Positions 51,375 through 62,483 of a DNA stretch of 64,000 nucleotides are shown one piece after another (the stretch's first letter is position 1; every line of letters begins with the position of its first letter). Made by a program: the position numbers and the translations under genes. The stretch lies in contig JAJPKE010000007.1 in the NCBI GenBank assembly GCA_021323855.1, positions 1-64,000 on the forward strand, read 5' to 3'. The notes under the pieces are model-generated. The model was not told where the DNA came from, did not search any database, and saw only the letters and a list, made by a program, of their open reading frames with translations. This DNA is from Chloroflexota bacterium. Lineage in GTDB: Bacteria > Chloroflexota > Ktedonobacteria > Ktedonobacterales > JADMIN01.

Positions 51375-53063
51375 TCAGCCATTCTCGCCCTGCAAACGCG
51401 GCTCGAAAGCTGGCTCCGGCGTCACTCCCGCATTCTTCGGCAGCTTGCGGAAGACGCGGACACAGGCGTTTATGAGCATACGATCTACGCCTTCCAAAAC
51501 GAGAATGGCATAGGCGATATCCGGCAGGTGATACCACGAAGGAAAGACGAGATAGCGCGGCACCCAGCGCGGCTTGAACTTGGCGTTGAATGATTCGAGC
51601 GACCCCAATTGAATCGCCTTGCCCACTACTTTCATCGCGCGGTCCAGCCCACGGACAGCGCCAAGCGAGGAAAGCGTGGAAAAGTTCAGGCTGACCTGCG
51701 CTGCACCACGCGCCTTCAACTCACTCAACACTTCCAGCAGCAAAAACTCGATGATGGCGTTCGGCGCTTTGCGCAGGCGGCGGGTCAGGTCCAGCGAGTA
51801 GTAGCCCACACCACCAGGGAGCAGTGTCAGATAGGCAAGTGGTACACCGTCGGCATTGTGAGCAACGGCGATCAGGCAATCCGCGTCGCTACGTGTAGGG
51901 AAGCGTCCAAGCGTCATACAGCAGCCGTGCGACTGTCCGCCACGAGTGGAGCGCCATTCGTCGTCTATGCCGTCGAGCGCGACACGTAGCGTTGCAGGGA
52001 TGGCGGCAGCAGAGCGCAACGACACCGTATAGCCGCGTTTGCAGAGCGACCGCTGCGCCCAGCGCATCTTCTTGCCCAGGCGCTCAACTGCGAAATCCGC
52101 TAAATCAACGATGGCTTCGGTGCCAATATCCAGCGTGCGCATGCCACAGCGACGCACAATCTCGCGTTCTTCTTCGGCCAGCGCGGCAGCCGAAGGAATC
52201 AGGTGTTGGCTGCGGCAAAACTCCAGGAACGCCTGATAGACGCTCTGGCGATGCTCCGGCGTGGCCAGAATCGCGCCGATCTGCACCGCGACGCGGCCAA
52301 TCTGGCGATAGGTGATGGCGCCGCGCGCCTCCGGGTCCACGAACCGCAACACATCGCTCCGCCGCGCCAGATAGGCGAGCGAATTGTGCGAGGCGCGCCC
52401 GAACCGCGCGTAGAGGTCATCAGACCCATCATACGGGCTGCGTATATGCAACACCGAACGCCAGGAATAGACCAGAAAAATCGAGATCAGAAACACCGGC
52501 AGCACAAGCTGCGACTCACGGAACCACAAATGCTGCAAATCCAACTTCCCTGTCAGCGTGTCTATGAGCCAATCCACCTGCGAAAAGTTGGCTTTGCCAT
52601 TTTCCAGGAGATCATGTAATCCGGCAAGCAGCGCATTGCCAGTGAGATTATAGAGACAGAGAAATGCCAGCAGCGCCAGCGCCAGCCGGACCACATCCAC
52701 CAGCGTATAGCGCAGTGGCAGCATGTGAAAGCGCGCCCGACCACGCCAAAGCATGACCAGCAGCACGCCATTAATGAGAGCTTCCTCGACATCCAACCCT
52801 TTGAGGAGGTTGGCGAGAATGGCGAGCGCAGCGCACAACATCATCAGCCTGGCGGCCCTCAGGTGCCCCTCCGCGACAGGCGCGGCCAGCAAGAGCATCG
52901 AGACCCCTAGGCAGAGCGTGACGAATTGTGCGCCAAGAATCAGCGAGTGTGGCACCCAGTTTGCCAGCACTTCATAGCGCATTGGCCAGATGGGCAGCAA
53001 CGTCGAAAGCACATTGACCAGGGCAACACTACAATACAACACTACACGTCGGGCAGTTTGCAT
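51375..53063 (-). CDS. DUF2156 / MprF C-domain protein (aminoacyl-lipid synthase-like)
   Basis: A membrane protein of 562 residues. The N-terminal part has about six hydrophobic helices (to about residue 200). The soluble C-terminal half (about 290-540) matches the LPG_synthase_C (DUF2156) GNAT-like domain, with LGKKMRWAQRSLCKRGYTVS, DDEWRSTRGGQSHGCCMTLG, GGVGYYSLDLTRRLRKAPNA, LNFSTLSSLGAVR and FNAKFKPRWVPRYLVF. In MprF this domain transfers lysine or alanine from tRNA to phosphatidylglycerol. The N-terminal flippase of full MprF is shortened. ATG 53063 follows AAAGGGGGAAGAC. Confidence 0.82.
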   Translation of the reverse strand: MQTARRVVLYCSVALVNVLSTLLPIWPMRYEVLANWVPHSLILGAQFVTLCLGVSMLLLAAPVAEGHLRAARLMMLCAALAILANLLKGLDVEEALINGVLLVMLWRGRARFHMLPLRYTLVDVVRLALALLAFLCLYNLTGNALLAGLHDLLENGKANFSQVDWLIDTLTGKLDLQHLWFRESQLVLPVFLISIFLVYSWRSVLHIRSPYDGSDDLYARFGRASHNSLAYLARRSDVLRFVDPEARGAITYRQIGRVAVQIGAILATPEHRQSVYQAFLEFCRSQHLIPSAAALAEEEREIVRRCGMRTLDIGTEAIVDLADFAVERLGKKMRWAQRSLCKRGYTVSLRSAAAIPATLRVALDGIDDEWRSTRGGQSHGCCMTLGRFPTRSDADCLIAVAHNADGVPLAYLTLLPGGVGYYSLDLTRRLRKAPNAIIEFLLLEVLSELKARGAAQVSLNFSTLSSLGAVRGLDRAMKVVGKAIQLGSLESFNAKFKPRWVPRYLVFPSWYHLPDIAYAILVLEGVDRMLINACVRVFRKLPKNAGVTPEPAFEPRLQGENG

Positions 53064-53147
53064 GTCTTCCCCCTTTGCATGCCACCCACGAGTATAGCAG
53101 AGAGCACGGGCAAGAGGAAGCGACCAGCGCCAGGAAGTACTAGGAGC

Positions 53148-53190
53148 GACCTCACCCCCTGGCCCCCTCTCCCACGAGGAGAGGGGGAAT
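53148..53190 (+). repeat. GC-rich palindromic repeat, copy 3
   Basis: Plus strand: GACCTCACCCCCTGGCCCCC, then CTCTCCCACGAGGAGAGGGG as the hairpin. It lies between valS and the DUF2156 gene and is near-identical to copy 1 over its first half. Confidence 0.88.
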
Positions 53191-53236
53191 CAGCGTGATC
53201 TCACCTTTCCCCCTGTGGGAAAAAGGCGTCATGCGG

Positions 53237-55996
<2,760 letters not shown>

Positions 55997-56017
55997 ACCA
56001 AACTCCTTCTATCAATG

Positions 56018-56304
56018 CAAAAAGCCTTCCTCGCCAAGGACGAGGAAGGCTCCCGTGGTGCCACCTTGATTCGCGGGCGCAGCCGGGCGCAAAAATTACA
56101 CCGGCGCACACACCGCCTCTGGTCGGCGCGGTAACGGGCGCCAGTCGCACGACACTACGCAACAATCATCGCGTTCGCATCGCGGGCGATCAGGTCACTT
56201 CAGCGAGTGGGCGCAGTGGAGAGCTTCCAGCCGGTGACTCTCCGTCTCTATCTGCCTCGCTCTTGGCCTCGCGTACTCTTCCTGACCATTGCCAATCTCG
56301 ATTG
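56018..56304 (-). promoter_or_regulatory. T-box riboswitch of valS
   Basis: This leader senses uncharged tRNA-Val. On the minus strand the T-box core AAGGTGGCACCACGG (56067-56053) is followed by an 11-bp terminator stem (56051-56041 with 56033-56023) and a T-run (56023-56019). Upstream, the stem-I region carries T-box-like elements, including AGAGTACGCGAGGCC and GGCTGGAAGCTC. A GAA-GTG-ACC sequence there may be the specifier loop, with GUG (valine) as codon. The T-box plus valS directly downstream makes valine specificity very likely; the exact specifier is inference. Confidence 0.9.
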
Positions 56305-56310
56305 CAACAC

Positions 56311-56339
56311 AGTATATGATATTCGCTCGCCTATGTCAA
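56311..56339 (-). promoter_or_regulatory. Consensus promoter of valS
   Basis: On the minus strand: a perfect TTGACA (56339-56334), exactly 17 bases, TATACT (56316-56311). Transcription would start near 56304, at the beginning of the T-box leader. Confidence 0.85.
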
Positions 56340-56362
56340 GCGAACGATGCTTGCATACCTGT

Positions 56363-57637
56363 TCAGATGAGGAAGCCGCCAGCGAGGAAAAGCGCGGTTG
56401 TCAGGGCTTGCAGGGCAAAGCCACCACCGACCAGCAAGAGGTCCAGTTCGCGATGTTTGCCCATCCAGCGGCCAAGAATCAGGTACAGCGGCACCGCAGG
56501 CAACACATAGCGCCCGGCGGCTGCCAGCGGGTCCCAGGCGTTGATGACGAGCGGCGATGCCAGGCTGATGTAGAGCAGCCCTAGCGAGAAAAGCGTGAAG
56601 GTAAACGGCACCTTGCGGATCGCCAGCAACGTCGCCAGCGCCAGCAACGCTACCGGCGCAGCGTCTATCAGGATGCGCGCCTGCCCCAGCGACCAGGGCT
56701 GGAAGTGCGTCCAGCCGGAGAGATCAACCCCAAGCGCCTGCCAGATGGGTAGCATCTCGCGCCCGAAAAACACCAACTGCGCGTGCTGGAAGAGCAGCGG
56801 ATCGCCAAACGTGCGCCAGAGGAAGAGCGCATAGAGGCCAATCGCCAGCGGCACGGCCAGCACGACCAGCGCACCGTCGAGCGCCGGACGGATGCGCCGC
56901 AGTCCACGCCAGCCATCGCTCCACCAACCCTGCTGGCGCCCATACTCCCAGAACAACGGCAAAACAAGAATCACACTGACGGGGCGCGTCAAGCCGCCGA
57001 GGAAGGCCGCCAGCGCCGCCCAGCGCCAGTTGCCACGGCGCGCCGCAAAGAGCGCAAAAGCGGCGCACGCCAGAAAGAGACTATCGGCATACGCGGCGAC
57101 GGTGAAGAGCGCCAGCGGATACGCCGCCAGCGCCCGCAAGGCAGGCGCAGTAGCCTCGTTGCCATCCTCATGTGCGGCCAGCAGCCCAACGCCAAAGAAT
57201 GCAGCAAGCGTGGCAAGGTTGCTGACGAGCATCCCCGCCAGCAATTCGTTTGGCTGCCCAACGACAAATGTGACGCCCCTGACCAGCAACGGGTACAGCG
57301 GAAAGAACGCCGCCTGGGAGGAAGTTTGATAGCCGCTCGCTGCAAGATGCAGATAGAGTGTGGCATCCCATCTACGCCAGGACTGGAACATCATTTCCGG
57401 CGAAAAGACACGCTCCGGCGCGCTCTGAAAAGAATTGAACGGCACAGCGAAGAAAGTGATGAGAAAGAAGAGGAAGCGCGTCACCAGCCACATACCGCTC
57501 GCTTGTAAAGCGATCTTGCGCCAGGGAAGATCGCCGCGCGGTGGCGTGGCAAGCGCGACGCTTTCACTTGCTTTTGTGGGCGCGATGTGGGCAACGAACT
57601 TTTCGATCCGGTCGCCAACGACCGCAAGGTCAAACAC
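56363..57637 (-). CDS. PIG-V-like membrane mannosyltransferase family protein (copy B)
   Basis: A 424-residue polytopic protein, paralogous to the product of 38900-40207. The parallels are IALQASGMWLVTRFLFFLIT, FQSWRRWDATLYLHLAASGY, AAFFPLYPLLVRGVTFVVG, GVGLLAAHEDGN and LFWEYGRQQGWW. The catalytic-type WDATLY loop and the AFFPLYP motif are kept. GTG start at 57637 with GGGAGG seven bases upstream; the nearby ATG runs into a stop. It lies upstream of the valS promoter on the same strand. Donor and acceptor are unknown; a polyprenyl-phosphate sugar donor is expected for the GT-C fold. Confidence 0.78.
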   Translation of the reverse strand: MFDLAVVGDRIEKFVAHIAPTKASESVALATPPRGDLPWRKIALQASGMWLVTRFLFFLITFFAVPFNSFQSAPERVFSPEMMFQSWRRWDATLYLHLAASGYQTSSQAAFFPLYPLLVRGVTFVVGQPNELLAGMLVSNLATLAAFFGVGLLAAHEDGNEATAPALRALAAYPLALFTVAAYADSLFLACAAFALFAARRGNWRWAALAAFLGGLTRPVSVILVLPLFWEYGRQQGWWSDGWRGLRRIRPALDGALVVLAVPLAIGLYALFLWRTFGDPLLFQHAQLVFFGREMLPIWQALGVDLSGWTHFQPWSLGQARILIDAAPVALLALATLLAIRKVPFTFTLFSLGLLYISLASPLVINAWDPLAAAGRYVLPAVPLYLILGRWMGKHRELDLLLVGGGFALQALTTALFLAGGFLI

Positions 57638-57784
57638 GCATGAGCCTCCCTGTCCAGGTCATGTGCCCCTGAATATCATGAGTAGAGGGGATCGTTTCCT
57701 GTTCCTCAATACTCCTCAATACATAGAACATTGGCAAATCTTATACCCGATTGAGTTGAGGGATTATGGCGTTATGGCATGACG

Positions 57785-57835
57785 ATGCCTCGCCATCAAC
57801 GTGAAGTGAACGCATCAACGCTGATGACGAGGCAT
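57785..57835 (-). terminator. Hairpin after the coiled-coil membrane protein gene
   Basis: A 14-bp stem (57785-57798 with 57822-57835, one G-T pair) lies 30 bases beyond the stop of the gene at 57865-59283. No T-run. Confidence 0.55.
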
Positions 57836-57864
57836 ATTGTTTGCTACTTACGCAACACCGCTAT

Positions 57865-59283
57865 CTAGCTGTTGCGATGCGCTTCGGACTTCATGACACG
57901 CCCGATGACGGCGCGGGCAAAGGTTTCGTCGGAGTCCAGCTTCTCCGCCACCAGCGGCACGAGTTGTCGTGCCTGGTTGGCAGTCAGCGTGCGCTTATTG
58001 AGCGGGATGTTCAACTGGTTCATCGCCTCGGTGACGACCTGCACATGCGCGGGATTGGGGCCGTTCATCGCGCTCAGCAGGCTGGACTGCATCGAGCGGC
58101 GCACCGCTGGGCGCGGACCCGTCGTGCCCGTCATGCCGTCGTCGCTCATGTCCATCGGATTGATGGCCGGCGTCAGCGTGGCGCCCAGCATCGGCGGGCG
58201 GCGCGGCGCAAAGGTCAGCGTATCGCTCACCGGCGTACCCATCGAACCCTCGACATCGCTGCTCAACACAGCGGCGGCGCTGGGGGTGGCATGATTCATG
58301 ATGCTCATATCCCCACCATGCGCTGCGCTATGCGAACCGTTGAGCGACGGCAACTGAAGCACATGCGCGGCGTCGCGGTCCGCGTACTCGTGGCCGCCGG
58401 ATGACGGCAGCGTCGGCGCGTCGGCTGCGCCCACCACATTGAGCGCCGCCGGGGCAGCGTTCGCATCACTGGTAGCCTCTTGCTGATCCTGTGTGCCCTC
58501 TTTGCGCGTGATGAGTTGCGCGGCCTGCTTGCGTGCAGCGGCGGCGGTCGCCGCCATGCCGCGCAGTTGCGCCTCGCGGACCCTGGCGTTGGTCTCCGCC
58601 TTGATCTGCTTGAGTTCGGCCTCCTGCTGCGTGCGGAGCAGCCGCTCCTCATGCGACATCTGCATCTGTGCCAGGCTGCGGCGGCGCGTGGTCGGCTGGA
58701 CCACCGCCCAGAATAGCCCCCAGAATGGCGGAGCAATAGCAACCAACAACATCGTCAGGCTGAAGTTGCTGGCGCGCAGTTGCGGCCAGACGGAATAGAC
58801 CCATTGATCGGTGGGGAACGCCTTGAAGTCCTGGCTGCGGAAGGCCAGGCTGCACCATGTGGTGATGGCCGTGGCGATGACCACACCCATCGCGCAGAAG
58901 AACGCCTGGACATGATGCCCCTGTCCCCAGTGCCAGGGTGCGAGGACGGAGAGCAGGTAGGCCATGCCGACGACGCCGATGGCCAGGAAGCCCCACAACA
59001 CGACGAAGCCCGCCTGAAGGACTGGATTGGCGTTGTGCGCCGTGCCGCCGTCGGAATAGACATAGTAGTTGAAGATAGCATCTGGAATGTAGAGGACGAC
59101 CGGGAAGATGAAATACACCTTCACCAGCCAGCCGGGTAACGGCAGTACCTTGTCCTTGTCTTCGTCGTTGGGCGCTGCATGCGTTGCCGCGCTCGTAGAT
59201 TGCGCGGATGCGCCGCCAGCCAGGGTCGCGTCGAGTGTTGGCGTGCTGTCTACACGTCTTGTCGCCGGGGCTGCTTGTGCCAT
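57865..59283 (-). CDS. Hypothetical four-helix membrane protein with coiled coil
   Basis: A 472-residue protein that I do not recognise. A polar leader (1-50) precedes four hydrophobic helices at about 53-75, 89-114, 125-147 and 174-196. Residues 205-255 form a charged coiled-coil segment (SHEERLLRTQQEAELKQIKA). A long Ala/Pro/Ser/Met-rich low-complexity region (about 265-415) leads to a conserved-looking helical C-terminus (VVTEAMNQLNIPLNKRTLTA, LVPLVAEKLDSDETFARAVI). ATG 59283 has GGGAGGTAG 13 bases upstream; the frame is open further up but lacks a better site. Role unknown. Confidence 0.7.
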   Translation of the reverse strand: MAQAAPATRRVDSTPTLDATLAGGASAQSTSAATHAAPNDEDKDKVLPLPGWLVKVYFIFPVVLYIPDAIFNYYVYSDGGTAHNANPVLQAGFVVLWGFLAIGVVGMAYLLSVLAPWHWGQGHHVQAFFCAMGVVIATAITTWCSLAFRSQDFKAFPTDQWVYSVWPQLRASNFSLTMLLVAIAPPFWGLFWAVVQPTTRRRSLAQMQMSHEERLLRTQQEAELKQIKAETNARVREAQLRGMAATAAAARKQAAQLITRKEGTQDQQEATSDANAAPAALNVVGAADAPTLPSSGGHEYADRDAAHVLQLPSLNGSHSAAHGGDMSIMNHATPSAAAVLSSDVEGSMGTPVSDTLTFAPRRPPMLGATLTPAINPMDMSDDGMTGTTGPRPAVRRSMQSSLLSAMNGPNPAHVQVVTEAMNQLNIPLNKRTLTANQARQLVPLVAEKLDSDETFARAVIGRVMKSEAHRNS

Positions 59284-59982
59284 AGTTTGGAGTCTACCTC
59301 CCTGCCCTAGAACGTCTGGCACATAGAACGCATATCTTCGATACTTCGATATGCCCATAGGCCAGCGTTCGCCGAATGTTGTGGACCGCGAAACCGGCGG
59401 GCCGCCCCACAGTGGAGCGGGCATTACAAGCCACCGTTCGGTCCGATTACCCGGCAAGCGCAATAACGACATTGGTATTGATGTGTGCCAGGCAAATTAC
59501 TTGGTGCAAGAGAGAATATGCAACGGCAAACTGAATGTAAATGGGACGCATGGGCTAGCGAGCAAGATGTGGCGACGCTTCGTTGCAGTATGTCATACAC
59601 AGGCGACAGAATGAGGGGAAAAATTAGGACAAATTACCCAATTCACTGGTAGAAGTTGGCTAGCGTCCCCAAGAGCGCCACCGCTGGCGCAACGCCACCA
59701 CCAGGTCATTCGTTGTATGGATGAGTAGCAGGACGATTGCCCAATCCATGACGGTTGCTGGCAATCATCCAGACGTTGCTCACGAGACATGAGGTCTATC
59801 TAGCAGGGCCAAAAGTAGCCTTTTGTGAGCGACTTTCACTAAACCCCCTCACTCTCTTCCAAATTCGTGGAAACATTCCGACAGGTACTACCCGAATGGG
59901 CTAAGCTCTTCAGGCTAACTGTCCTTTGCTTTGTTACCATGCGACATAACATCCCTCCTGAATATCTCAACGCGCGTTGGTA
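59284..59982. other. 700-base intergenic region, no gene seen
   Basis: Short frames on both strands are not protein-like. An inverted repeat GCATATC/GATATGC (59330-59336 with 59348-59354) with the direct repeat CTTCGATA inside lies about 50 bases upstream of the start at 59283 and could be a promoter or operator element. I found no tRNA or clear RNA structure in the rest. Confidence 0.45.
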
Positions 59983-60438
59983 TCACATATCGGCGGCGCG
60001 CAGCAGCACAATGGGAATCTCGCGATTGGCGGTGCGCTCATAGGCGCGATACAGTGGGTCCAGCGCCTTCGCCTGCTCCCAGAGCGGCGCGCGTTCGTCT
60101 GGCGTTGCCGTGGTAGCGATCATGCGCTGCTTCCGGCGACCAATCTGCACAGTAACAGCAGGTGTCGCCTGAAGATTGCGATACCAGTCTGGATGCCGTT
60201 CGCGCCCGAAGTTGGAGGCGACGAGGACGAGGCGCTCGCCATCGCGGAAATAGGAGAGCAGCCACCGGCGCGGCCTGCCGGTCTTGCGGCCAATCGTCGT
60301 CAACAGCAACACCGGCATGCGGCCGGAAGTGCCGAGCAGCGCGCCGCCGGTCAGACGGTACGTGAACATGTGCAGCCGGAAGATGAATGTCAGTCCTGAA
60401 CGCGAGAGCCGGTAGCGCAACCTATCGAACAGCGACAT
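59983..60438 (-). CDS. Deazaflavin (F420)-dependent nitroreductase-family protein (DDN type)
   Basis: A split-beta-barrel oxidoreductase of 151 residues. The pattern is MFTYRLTGGALLGTSGRMPV, LLTTIGRKTGRPRRWLLSYF, LVLVASNFGRERHPDWYRNL and VTVQIGRRKQR, the family fold of mycobacterial Ddn, which uses reduced F420. WYRNLQATPAVTVQI is the strongest signature. It lies four bases after the upstream DUF5654-like gene and is probably co-transcribed. The substrate is unknown; FMN or haem use in related barrels cannot be excluded. Confidence 0.88.
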   Translation of the reverse strand: MSLFDRLRYRLSRSGLTFIFRLHMFTYRLTGGALLGTSGRMPVLLLTTIGRKTGRPRRWLLSYFRDGERLVLVASNFGRERHPDWYRNLQATPAVTVQIGRRKQRMIATTATPDERAPLWEQAKALDPLYRAYERTANREIPIVLLRAADM

Positions 60439-60442
60439 ACGG

Positions 60443-60811
60443 CTATTTCTTCGTCTCTGACGCCAGCAAATTCTTCCCTTTCACGCGCGCATTGATAAGA
60501 CCAAGTATGGAAATGACCATCACGGCGATCAACGTAATGGCGAGCGCGTAGGCGAATTCTTTAGCCTGTTGGTTGGCGTTGTTGAGGATCGTCACCGTGC
60601 CCAGCCAATCGGTAATGAATTTGTTCCAGGCAAGCGCCGCCACCAACCCAAAGGCGGAGGTGCAGAGGAGAATCACTGTCGTGATGAAATTATTGGCGGC
60701 GAGCACAACATAATGCACTTCATGATGGGTCTCACGTGCGCCTGCTGCTGGTGTCTCGTTTCCATTCGCTGTTTGGGTAGGGGTGGTTGTGGTGTCAGAT
60801 GCTTCTGCCAT
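60443..60811 (-). CDS. Small membrane protein, DUF5654-like
   Basis: A 122-residue protein with a polar Thr/Ala/Glu leader (1-35) and two membrane helices, about 40-65 (FITTVILLCTSAFGLVAALA) and about 92-112 (FAYALAITLIAVMVISILGL). The first is followed directly by WNKFITDWL, the pattern of DUF5654 proteins, whose function is unknown. The ATG at 60811 has AGGAGAGGAGC upstream. The frame stays open for another 141 bases upstream, without a better start. It precedes the DDN-type gene by four bases. Confidence 0.65.
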   Translation of the reverse strand: MAEASDTTTTPTQTANGNETPAAGARETHHEVHYVVLAANNFITTVILLCTSAFGLVAALAWNKFITDWLGTVTILNNANQQAKEFAYALAITLIAVMVISILGLINARVKGKNLLASETKK

Positions 60812-61131
60812 GTCTTGCTCCTCTCCTGAATGTGATGATGCCATCTTGGTTGCTATGCTTACCAGCACATTGCTGGCCGAACTGCATCCACCACCTGCCT
60901 CACGATAGCGCGCTGGTTGATGGTAAGGCAAAGCTGGCAGCACTGGCATCACCGTTACTGGCCATAAACTTGTCCAGCCTCGTTGCTCATGCTACACTGC
61001 CAGCGTCCGGCTGAACATAGCCCGTAGCATATTTCTAGTAGGGCGGACATTCCTGTCTGCCAGGTGATACAGGCGCACGGCAAGGCGTGAGCAGACAGAG
61101 CAGACGTAAGGTAGCGTAGGAGCGTAGGACT
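60812..61131. other. Divergent intergenic region, no gene seen
   Basis: There are 320 bases between the divergent DUF5654-like and MDR genes. I saw no convincing promoter pair, RNA or small gene; GTAGGAGCGTAGGACT near 61116 serves as the ribosome-binding region of the MDR gene. Confidence 0.45.
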
Positions 61132-62412
61132 ATGTGGAGCGTTTACCTCGATACCAATCCAATTCGCACCGCCAGTACACGCGGGCTGGGCCTGGTCTCG
61201 CGGCGCGCCTACTATGGACCGCTGGCGCCGCTGCGGGCGCGGCAGCTTGGCAAGCGTAAACTGCCGGGGCGACGCTGGGTGCGCGTGCGCAACATCACCG
61301 CAGGCATCGCCGGCACGGATGTGGCGCTGGTGCATCTGCAACTCGATCCGCGTATCTCACTGGCGGCGTTGCCGCGCAACTCGCGCCTCTACCTGGGCCA
61401 TGAGGTGGCCGGCGAAGTGGTGGATGTCGGGCCGGATGTCGAGTTCCTGCGTGTCGGTGATCGCGTCGCCTATCAACTGGATCAGTGTTGCGCCACCCGC
61501 GATATCGAGCCGCCCTGCCGTCACTGCGCCGTCGGCAATTATTCGCTCTGCGAGAACCGCTACCTGCCGGGTTCATCTGCCATCGGCGGCGGCTGGAGCG
61601 ATGAGATGATCTTGCACGAGCGGCAACTGTTCCTCGTGCCGGATAACCTCTCGGATGAGCAGGCGACGCTGCTAGAACCTTCAGCCGTCGCCGTCCACAC
61701 GGCCCTGCGCCACCAGCCTCAGCCCGGCGACAATGTGCTGGTAATCGGCGGCGGCACCATTGGCCTGCTGACGACGCAGGCAGTGCGCGCGTTATCACCA
61801 AACGCCAATATCACCGCGATGGCGCGCTATCCAGTGCAGGTGGAGATGGCGACCAGGATGGGCGCGACGCGCATCCTCTATCCAGAAGATGGCACGGCAG
61901 GGGTGGCGCGGCTCACTGGCGGACGCCATTTCAAGCGGCGTTTTGGGCCGGAACTGCTCATCGGCGGCTTCGATGTCGTCTACGACACGATTGGTTCGTC
62001 GGAGACGATGCGCAACGCCATCCGCTGGACACGCGGCGGCGGCGTGGTGGTGCAGGCGGGAACACAGATGGCGCCGTCTTCGCTGGACCTGACGCCGATC
62101 TGGCACCAGGAGATTACGGTGCTGGGCGCGACGGGCCACGGCGCTGAAAGCTGGCCCGGCACCGGCTTTTCCACCTGGGGCGGCGACAATGGTGGCCGCG
62201 TCTCCACCTTCGCGCTGGCCGCCGCACTGATGCGCGAGCAACGCCTGACGCCGCAGCGCCTCATCACCCATCGTTTCCCGCTGCGAGAGGTGCGGCACGC
62301 GCTGGAGGTTGCTAGAGACAAGGCAACCCACCGCTCCATCAAAGTGCTGCTCGACATCCGCGAGGTCTCCGCCGCGCCCTTGCAGACAGCAGACCTGGCC
62401 GCCGCTCGGTAG
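61132..62412 (+). CDS. Zinc-type medium-chain alcohol dehydrogenase (MDR) with altered catalytic site
   Basis: An NAD(P)-dependent dehydrogenase of 426 residues. GHEVAGEVVDVG (89-100) is the MDR signature with the zinc Glu, and Cys residues for the structural zinc are in PPCRHCAVGNYSLCENR. The Rossmann motif VLVIGGGTIGLLTTQ is near 203-217. The catalytic zinc Cys normally in GICGSD is replaced: here ITAGIAGTD, with Ala60. The enzyme may lack catalytic zinc or use other ligands. A 50-residue N-terminal region is longer than usual. ATG 61132 follows GGAGCGTAGGACT. Substrate unknown. Confidence 0.85.
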   Translation: MWSVYLDTNPIRTASTRGLGLVSRRAYYGPLAPLRARQLGKRKLPGRRWVRVRNITAGIAGTDVALVHLQLDPRISLAALPRNSRLYLGHEVAGEVVDVGPDVEFLRVGDRVAYQLDQCCATRDIEPPCRHCAVGNYSLCENRYLPGSSAIGGGWSDEMILHERQLFLVPDNLSDEQATLLEPSAVAVHTALRHQPQPGDNVLVIGGGTIGLLTTQAVRALSPNANITAMARYPVQVEMATRMGATRILYPEDGTAGVARLTGGRHFKRRFGPELLIGGFDVVYDTIGSSETMRNAIRWTRGGGVVVQAGTQMAPSSLDLTPIWHQEITVLGATGHGAESWPGTGFSTWGGDNGGRVSTFALAAALMREQRLTPQRLITHRFPLREVRHALEVARDKATHRSIKVLLDIREVSAAPLQTADLAAAR

Positions 62413-62483
62413 TTAGGGCGGCGGCCAGAAGACGACAATCCGCAAGACTTTCCGATGGTGGAGGGCTTGAGCGTGGCCTGGCT

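Noticed and set aside
59593..59790. A 65-codon minus-strand frame in the 59.3-60.0 kb spacer
   Set aside because: Composition rich in Trp, Cys and Ser without pattern, and no ribosome-binding site; probably chance.
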